Assembly (NCBI RefSeq): GCF_016863095.1
Contig: NZ_BOOF01000015.1
Coordinates: 1 to 64,000, forward strand
Direction of reading: 5' to 3'
Length of the DNA: 64,000 bases
Origin: Microbispora siamensis
Lineage (GTDB): Bacteria > Actinomycetota > Actinomycetes > Streptosporangiales > Streptosporangiaceae
Numbering within the stretch: the stretch's first letter is position 1; each line of letters begins with the position of its first letter. Below are positions 58,299 to 64,000 of this stretch, piece after piece. The position numbers and the translations under genes were made by a program. The notes beneath the pieces were generated by a model. That model saw nothing but the letters and a program-made list of their open reading frames with translations, ran no database searches and was not told the DNA's origin.

Positions 58299-59810
58299 AT
58301 GTCCCCGGAGATCCTGGTCGTGGGCGGTGTGGCCATTGTCGCCCTCATCGTCCTCATCCTCCTGTTCAAGGCCATCTGGCGGGTGGCCGAGCCCAACGAG
58401 GCGCTCATCATCTCGGGCCTCGGCGCCCACACGAAGAACGAGCTGGCCGACAGCCTCGGCTTCAAGATCGTGACCGGCAAGGGCACCGCCGTGCTGCCCG
58501 GCTTCCAGACCGCCCGGCGGCTGCGGCTCGACAGCCGGGCGACGAATCTCCAGGTCAACTGCGTGACCCAGCAGGGCATCCCGGTTCAGGTACGCGGTGT
58601 GATCATCTACAAGGTGGGCGACGACTTCACCAGCATCGCGAACGCCGCCCGCCGCTTCCTCGACCAGCAGGACTCGATGAACGGCGCCATCCACGAGCTG
58701 TTCACCGGTCACCTGCGCTCGATCATCGGCAACCTGACCGTCGAGGACCTCATCCTCAACCGCGAGCGGCTCACCAGCGAGACCCGCAGCTCCGCGGCCG
58801 ACGAGATGAGCAAGCTCGGCCTGGTGGTCGACTCGCTGCAGATCCAGGAGATCGAGGACGAGACCGGCTACATCACCAACCTCGGCAAGCCGCACGCCGC
58901 GAAGATCGCCGCCGCGGCCCGCATCGCCGAGGCGCAGCGCGACCAGGAGGCCACCGAGGCCGAGCAGGTCGCGGCCGCCAAGAAGGCCTCGGCCATCCGC
59001 GAGTCGCAGATCCAGCAGGCCGGCTACCAGGCGGAGGTGGACCAGGCGGCGGCCAAGGCCCGGCAGGCCGGCCCGCTGTCGGAGGCCACCGCGCGCCAGG
59101 AGGTCGTCGTCCAGGAGACCAGGGCCGCGGAGCTGGAGGCCCAGCTCGCCGAGCAGCGGCTCCAGTCGCAGGTCCGCAAGCCCGCCGACGCCAAGGCGTA
59201 CGAGACCGTCACGCTGTCCCAGGCCGAGCGCGACGCGCGCATCGCGCAGGCCGAGGCGGAGGCCAAGGAGACCGAGCTGCGCGCGGCCGCCCAGGCGTCC
59301 CAGGTCAAGCAGGCGGCGGCGGCCGACGCCGAGTCGGTGCGGGTGCGCGGTGAGGCCGCCGCCGCGGCGACCAAGGCGACCGGTCTGGGCGAGGCCGAGG
59401 CGGCCAAGGCGCGGGGTCTCGCGGAGGCCGAGGCGGCCAGGGCGAAGGGTCTCGCGGAGGCCGAGGCGGCCAAGGCCAAGGGTCTGGCCGAGGCCGAGGC
59501 GATCAGGGCCCGCTCGGAGGCGCTGCGGGAGAACCAGGAGGCCGTCATCGCCCAGCAGCTCGCCGAGAACTGGCCGCAGATCGTGGAGGCCGGTTCCAAG
59601 GCGTTCGGCAACGTCGACCACATGGTGGTGCTCAACGGCGCCCAGGGCATCGAGGAGATGCTGGCGAAGGCGCTCACGCTGGGCGGCACCGGGCTGGGCC
59701 TGGCCCGCTCCCTGCTCGCCGGCGGCACCCCCGCGGCTGCCACCAAGGACGGCGCGAGCGTCAACGGCGCCGAGCCGACCACGAAGAACGCCATCGACGC
59801 CGCCTCCTGA
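58299..59810 (+). CDS. Flotillin/SPFH-domain protein
   Basis: The 503-residue protein has one N-terminal membrane helix (ILVVGGVAIVALIVLILLFK), an SPFH domain (ALIISGLGAHTKNELADSLG to about residue 190, including AIHELFTGHLRSIIGNLTVE), a long alpha-helical coiled-coil region with Glu-Ala repeats (KGLAEAEAAKAKGLAEAEA units at about 360-405) and a C-terminal part (GAQGIEEMLAKALTLGGTGL). Flotillins scaffold membrane microdomains. The neighbouring NfeD-like gene supports this role. The Glu-Ala repeats are encoded by imperfect 27-bp DNA repeats near 59385-59505. Confidence 0.93.
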   Translation: MSPEILVVGGVAIVALIVLILLFKAIWRVAEPNEALIISGLGAHTKNELADSLGFKIVTGKGTAVLPGFQTARRLRLDSRATNLQVNCVTQQGIPVQVRGVIIYKVGDDFTSIANAARRFLDQQDSMNGAIHELFTGHLRSIIGNLTVEDLILNRERLTSETRSSAADEMSKLGLVVDSLQIQEIEDETGYITNLGKPHAAKIAAAARIAEAQRDQEATEAEQVAAAKKASAIRESQIQQAGYQAEVDQAAAKARQAGPLSEATARQEVVVQETRAAELEAQLAEQRLQSQVRKPADAKAYETVTLSQAERDARIAQAEAEAKETELRAAAQASQVKQAAAADAESVRVRGEAAAAATKATGLGEAEAAKARGLAEAEAARAKGLAEAEAAKAKGLAEAEAIRARSEALRENQEAVIAQQLAENWPQIVEAGSKAFGNVDHMVVLNGAQGIEEMLAKALTLGGTGLGLARSLLAGGTPAAATKDGASVNGAEPTTKNAIDAAS

Positions 59811-59880
59811 CGGCCACCGGGCCGGCCCGCGCACGCCGCCGGCCGGCCCCGCGGCCCGTTGTACTCGGACGACAGCCGCT

Positions 59881-60656
59881 CTACTCGGACAGCAGCCGCC
59901 GCAGGTGGCCGGGAGGACGGCCGAGTTCGGCTCGCATGGTACGGGTGAGGTGGGCCTGGTCGGCGAAGCCGAGTGCGGTGGCAAGGCCCGCCAGATCCCG
60001 CTCCCCCTCCTCGATGCCGGCGAGGGCGCGGCTGACCCGGACCCGGTTGCGGTAGCGGCTGACCGTCATGCCGACGTGCCGGCGGAAGGTCCGGCTCAGG
60101 TGGGAGGGTGAGACCCCCAGCGCCCGGGCCAGCCGTACGAGATCGACCGACTCGGGGTCGTCCGCCACGATGGCCTCCCGCGCCCGATCCGCCAGGCCGC
60201 CGCCGCGGTCCGGGTTCCGCCGGTCGGCTTGCGGACGGACCGCCGCCGCGAGCGTGTGCACCAGCCGTTCGGCGGGTCCGCCGAGTCGTGCCCGGTGCGC
60301 AGGAGAAGCCGGTGCGCGAGCTCGACCCGGCCGTCGACCGCCACCCGCGGGTGCGGCGGCTCGTCCCCCACCACGGCGTGCCACAGCGAGGGCCGCACCA
60401 GGACGAACGTGCAGACGTCCCCACCGGCGGGATGCGCGAACGCGTACTCGCCGCCCGGCCTCTGCACATAGCCCATCGTGGGGTCGGCGACCACACGGTG
60501 GCCGTCACTACGCACACCGAACATTCCACGGCGTACGAGGACGACGCCGTACGACCCGCCTGGCTCCGGCGTCGACCATGTGCGATGCCGAGCTGTGCAG
60601 GAAACCAGGTGGACGGAGAAATCCGGCGTCTCGACCACTGTCCTCGATGTCCGCAC
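59881..60656 (-). pseudogene. AraC-family regulator interrupted by frameshift
   Basis: The upper frame encodes the N-terminal domain (SRTVVETPDFSVHLVSCTAR, then GVVLVRRGMFGVRSDGHRVV and QRPGGEYAFAHPAGGDVC), and a second frame encodes the AraC helix-turn-helix domain (LVRLARALGVSPSHLSRTFR, then LAGLATALGFADQAHLTRTM). They connect near 60268-60295, where one base must be missing for HDSAD to continue into AERLVHTLAAAV. The start is not certain (GTG 60656 or 60638). It is divergent from the MFS exporter, its likely former target. Confidence 0.82.
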
Positions 60657-60720
60657 CGGTCCACTGTACGAGCAAATATCTTCAAGACCTCGGGGCCCGC
60701 GATCGCGGAGCCTGAGGGCC

Positions 60721-62130
60721 ATGTCTCCCTTGACGAGGCCGCGGCCGGGGACGGTGCTCGCCGTGCTCCTGACCGGGCAGACCATGGCGTCGATGGACGG
60801 TTCGATCGTCACGGTCGCCCTGCCGTCGATACAGCACGATCTGGGCGGCGGCGGAGTCGTCCTGCAACTGGTTCCGTCGGCGTACCTGCTCACGCTCGGG
60901 CTGCTCAACGTGACCGGCGCCCGTACGGGCGACCTGATCGGCCACCGGAGGGCCTTCCTCGGAGGGCTCGCGGCCTTCACCCTGGCGTCGCTGCTGTGCG
61001 GGCTCGCCCCCGCCGCGCCGGTGCTGGTGGCGGCCCGGGTCGCCCAGGCGGCGGCGGCCGCGCTGATGGTGCCGCAGGTCTTCTCGCTGATCCAGCTTCG
61101 CTTCGACGGCGCCGCCCGGAAGCAGGCCATCGGCCTGTACTCGATGGTGCTCGCCCTGGGCGTCGCCCTCGGCCAGGTGATCGGCGGACTGGTGGTCGGG
61201 GCCGATCTGTTCGGGCTGACCTGGCGGCCGGTCTTCCTGGTCAACGTCCTGGTGGGAGCCCTGCTGATGGTCGTCGGCCTGCGCGCCCTCCCGGAGAGCC
61301 CGCCGGTGGCGCGCAGGCTCGACCTGGGCGGGGTCGCGCTGCTGACCGCGGCGATGACCGCACTGATCGTTCCGTTGATCTTCGGCAGGCAGTACGGCTG
61401 GCCGGGGTGGGCCTGGGCCTCGCTGCTCACCGGCCTGGTCCTGCTGGTGGTCTTCGTGCGATTCGAAGGCCGGGTCGTCCGCGGCGGCGGCCTGCCGCTC
61501 CTCGATCTCTCCGTGTTGCGGCCCGCGGGTGTGCGCGCCGCCCTCATCACCTGTGTCATGGTGATGGGCTGTTACAGCGCGTTCCTGTTCGTGCTGACCC
61601 TGCATCTCCAGGGCGATCTCGGCTTCGGCCCGCTCGCCGCCGGGCTCGCCTTCGTGCCGTACGCGATCGGGTTCGCCGCACTGAGCCTGACCTGGGCCCG
61701 GCTGCCGGAGAGGGTCCAGTCGGACCTCCCGGTCGCCGGACCGGCCGTCTTCGCCGCGGGAGCCCTGGCCGTGGCCGTGTTCGCCGGTGACGGATGGCAC
61801 CCGGCGCTCACGCTCCCGGTGTTGTTCCTGGCGGGCGCGGGGCACGCCGCCGGCTACAGCCCCCTGGTGGCGCAGGTGGCCGCCATCGTGGGTCCTGACC
61901 GCGCCTCGGCGTTGTCGGCGTTGAACTCGACCGGGCCGGTGCTGGCCTCCGTCAGCGCCGTGGCCGGGCTCGGCGGCCTCTACCTGAGCACCGGTCCCGG
62001 CTTCACCCTGGCGGTCGTCGCCGCGCTGCTCGTGGCCGGGGCGCTGAGCGCCGCCGCCGCCCGTACGGCATGGCGGCGCCGCACACGGGCCGTCAGTCGA
62101 ACGAGAGCTCGGTCGTACGGCGGGGCATGA
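60721..62130 (+). CDS. MFS transporter, DHA2-like (14 helices)
   Basis: The 469-residue protein has 14 predicted helices and the family features: MASMDGSIVTVALPSIQHDL in helix 1, GARTGDLIGHRRAFLGGLAA as motif A, and LALGVALGQVIGGLVVGADL as motif C. Members export drugs or dyes. It is encoded opposite to the broken AraC regulator, so loss of the regulator may alter its expression. Its end overlaps the end of the next gene by 38 bp on opposite strands. Confidence 0.9.
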   Translation: MSPLTRPRPGTVLAVLLTGQTMASMDGSIVTVALPSIQHDLGGGGVVLQLVPSAYLLTLGLLNVTGARTGDLIGHRRAFLGGLAAFTLASLLCGLAPAAPVLVAARVAQAAAAALMVPQVFSLIQLRFDGAARKQAIGLYSMVLALGVALGQVIGGLVVGADLFGLTWRPVFLVNVLVGALLMVVGLRALPESPPVARRLDLGGVALLTAAMTALIVPLIFGRQYGWPGWAWASLLTGLVLLVVFVRFEGRVVRGGGLPLLDLSVLRPAGVRAALITCVMVMGCYSAFLFVLTLHLQGDLGFGPLAAGLAFVPYAIGFAALSLTWARLPERVQSDLPVAGPAVFAAGALAVAVFAGDGWHPALTLPVLFLAGAGHAAGYSPLVAQVAAIVGPDRASALSALNSTGPVLASVSAVAGLGGLYLSTGPGFTLAVVAALLVAGALSAAAARTAWRRRTRAVSRTRARSYGGA

Positions 62131-63613
62131 GCAGCAGCGCGGCGACGCTGAGCACGGCCACGACGACGAGCGCGATGAAGATGTGGTGAACGGCGTCGTA
62201 CAGCGCGCCCCGGACGAAGGACGCGGTGGCCGAGTGGGCCGCCGCGTCCTGGGCGTTCAGCACCAGGCTCGTGGCGTCGAGGCTGTCGGGCAGCCGTCCC
62301 GCGACGTCGGCGGGCGGGTGGGCGAAGCGGTCCGACAGCGTCGCGTTGGAGATGGCGCCGAGCACGGCGGCCCCGACCGTGCTGCCGATCGAGCGGCAGA
62401 ACATGTTGGTCGCGGTGACCACGCCGCGGCGTTCCCAGCCGACGACCGACTGCACGGCGACCATCGTGGGGCTGGCCGACAGTCCGAGGCCGACGCCGAC
62501 GACGAAACAGGCGGCCGCGACCTGCCAGATCATCGCGTTCTGCCCGAGCAGCGCGCACAGCACGGTGCCGGCCACCACCACGACGATGCCGATCAGCGCG
62601 GTGTCGCGGAACCCGATGCGCATGTAGAAGCGGCCGGAGAACGTCGCCGCGAGGGGCCAGCCGACGGTGAGGGCGGCCAGGGCGAAGCCCGCCACCAGCG
62701 CGCCGGTGCCCAGGACCCCCTGCGCGTACGTCGGGACGTACGAGGTGAGCCCGATGGTGAGGGCGCCGATGCCGAGAGAGGTCAGGTTGCCGCCGGTCAG
62801 CGTGCGGCGGCGGAACACCCACAGCGGCAGCACCGGCTCGGCCGCCCGGCGCTCCACGAGCACGAAGCCGACGATCAGGAGGAGGCCCGCCGCGAAGATC
62901 AGCAAGCTGGGCGCCGAGTTCCAGTCCCAGGCGACGCCGCCCTCCAGGAGGCCGAGGATGAGCAGCGAGGAGCCGACGGTGAGCAGCACGGCGCCCAGGT
63001 AGTCGATGCGGTGGGAGCCCCGCTTCACCTGCTCCTTGAAGCGCCGCGCGAGCATCCAGGCGGCCACCGCGCCGAGCGGCAGGTTGATGAAGAAGATCCA
63101 GCGCCAGGAGACGTACTCGGAGAACACGCCGCCGAGCGTCGGGCCGACCACCGCCGAGATGCCCCACACGCTGGCGAGGTAGCCCTGGACACGGGCCCGC
63201 TCCTCGACCGTGTAGAGGTCGCCCGCCATCGTCATGCTGATCGGCTGCACCGCGCCGGCCCCGATGCCCTGGATCGCCCGGAAGGCGATCAGCGCGGGCA
63301 TGCTCCAGGCCACCCCGCACAGCACCGACCCGAGCAGGAACGCCGCGATGCCGAAGAACATCACCGGCTTGCGCCCGAACACGTCGGCGAGCTTGCCGTA
63401 GATGGGCACGGTCACGGCCTGGGTGAGCAGGTAGATCGAGAACAGCCAGGGGAACTGGGAGAACCCGCCGAGGTCGGTGACGACCGACGGAACCGCGGTG
63501 GCGATGATCGTGCTGTCCAGCGCCACCAGAGCGGTGCAGAGCATGATGGCGGCGAGCACGGGACCGCGCTCCGACCGTAGCCCGATGCCTTTCGATGTGG
63601 TCGTCGTGGTCAC
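62093..63613 (-). CDS. MFS transporter, DHA2/EmrB-like (14 helices)
   Basis: The 506-residue protein has MLCTALVALDSTIIATAVPS in helix 1, GKLADVFGRKPVMFFGIAAF as motif A, SVWGISAVVGPTLGGVFSEY as motif C, and 14 helices in total. The start is GTG at 63613, after GGGGAG. This type exports antibiotics or other drugs with proton exchange. Its 3' end overlaps the convergent MFS gene by 38 bp. The LuxR-type regulator upstream ends 130 bp away on the same strand. Confidence 0.93.
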   Translation of the reverse strand: MTTTTTSKGIGLRSERGPVLAAIMLCTALVALDSTIIATAVPSVVTDLGGFSQFPWLFSIYLLTQAVTVPIYGKLADVFGRKPVMFFGIAAFLLGSVLCGVAWSMPALIAFRAIQGIGAGAVQPISMTMAGDLYTVEERARVQGYLASVWGISAVVGPTLGGVFSEYVSWRWIFFINLPLGAVAAWMLARRFKEQVKRGSHRIDYLGAVLLTVGSSLLILGLLEGGVAWDWNSAPSLLIFAAGLLLIVGFVLVERRAAEPVLPLWVFRRRTLTGGNLTSLGIGALTIGLTSYVPTYAQGVLGTGALVAGFALAALTVGWPLAATFSGRFYMRIGFRDTALIGIVVVVAGTVLCALLGQNAMIWQVAAACFVVGVGLGLSASPTMVAVQSVVGWERRGVVTATNMFCRSIGSTVGAAVLGAISNATLSDRFAHPPADVAGRLPDSLDATSLVLNAQDAAAHSATASFVRGALYDAVHHIFIALVVVAVLSVAALLLMPRRTTELSFD

Positions 63614-63742
63614 GTGTGGGGCTCCCCTGTCCGGCGTGCACGTACACGGGACCCTCCCGCCGGTGGGCGGGAAGATCCCGGAACAGGGCAACCATCGCAA
63701 ACTCTCCGGCATTCCTCGTCGCCCGTACGGCAGGTGCAGGCG

Positions 63743-64000
63743 TCAGGCACGCCGCTGGGTTTCCTCCAGGTAGCGCAGGACGGCCGTGACCCTCCGGTCC
63801 GCCCGGTCGGTGGGGGCCAGGTCGAGCTTGGCGAAGATGCTGCGGATGTGCTTGTGGACGGCGCCTTCGGTGACGAAGAGCCGTTCGGAGATGGCGGTGT
63901 TGCCCAGTCCCTCGGCCATCAGGGCGAGCACGTCGTGTTCCCGGGCGGTCAGCCGTTCCAGCCCGCTGTCGGTGCGGGTGCGGGTGAGCAGTTGTGCGAC
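63743..64000 (-). CDS. LuxR/NarL-type regulator, C-terminal part (5' end outside window)
   Basis: The frame is open from base 64000 downwards. The visible 85 residues have the LuxR helix-turn-helix: ERLTAREHDVLALMAEGLGN, then TAISERLFVTEGAVHKHIRS and IFAKLDLAPTDRADRRVTAV, which match response regulators of the NarL group. The receiver domain and start lie outside the window. It may form an operon with the MFS gene, but 130 bp separate them. Confidence 0.88.
   Translation of the reverse strand, partial: VAQLLTRTRTDSGLERLTAREHDVLALMAEGLGNTAISERLFVTEGAVHKHIRSIFAKLDLAPTDRADRRVTAVLRYLEETQRRA

Overview
The window is very GC-rich, gene-dense DNA from a filamentous actinomycete. DUF574 methyltransferase, a cvn conservon, a CU044_5270/ECF sigma pair, a HTH-NBR1 protein, DUF2000, many GTG starts and Tat/CBM2 secreted glycosidases together suggest Streptosporangiaceae or a close relative. 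This is inference from gene content; no rRNA or tRNA gene is present to fix the taxon. No CRISPR array, prophage or intact insertion sequence was seen.

Layout. 0-6.6 kb is patchy accessory DNA: the end of a SpoIID-type protein, a membrane HTH-NBR1 protein, a NUDIX hydrolase, two duplicated secreted Gly-rich/His-rich proteins with copied 5' regions, an NTF2-like protein and a chloramphenicol-phosphotransferase-like kinase, with poorly coding spacers. 6.7-16.2 kb holds stand-alone trpD, a LinA/ANT-like nucleotidyltransferase, an AraC regulator, a divergent Lrp-DUF2000 pair, an ACT protein, and a serine hydrolase-response regulator-histidine kinase operon. 16.2-24 kb holds an imine-reductase-like gene with a divergent HxlR regulator, a CDP-alcohol phosphatidyltransferase behind a 44-residue acidic peptide gene, an ECF sigma factor with its partner, SRPBCC protein and an L,D-transpeptidase lipoprotein. 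24-31.7 kb holds aldehyde dehydrogenase, GCS2-type ligase, and a redox group (flavin monooxygenase, two AhpD-like proteins, NTF2-like protein) with a 208-bp identical tract. 31.9-40 kb holds a very large CtpI-like P-type ATPase, STAS, methyltransferase, VOC and small secreted proteins.

40.2-41.4 kb is a decayed locus: an Lrp regulator faces a LysE exporter pseudogene whose start was replaced by an IS200/IS605 relic. 41.4-48.4 kb is a pentose/xylan region: ROK repressor, xylA, xylB, a DUF998 membrane protein and a secreted GH30-CBM2 xylanase with LacI-type operators. 48.5-53.7 kb holds a CysK2-like enzyme and a four-gene conservon (cvnA-D). 53.8-64 kb holds two SDRs (one lacking catalytic residues), a membrane acyltransferase, an M23 peptidase, an NfeD-like/flotillin pair, a frameshifted AraC gene, two convergent MFS exporters and a LuxR-type regulator running off the end.

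The least explained signals are the duplicated Gly/His-rich secreted proteins with conserved leader regions, and the acidic mini-protein coupled to a phosphatidyltransferase.
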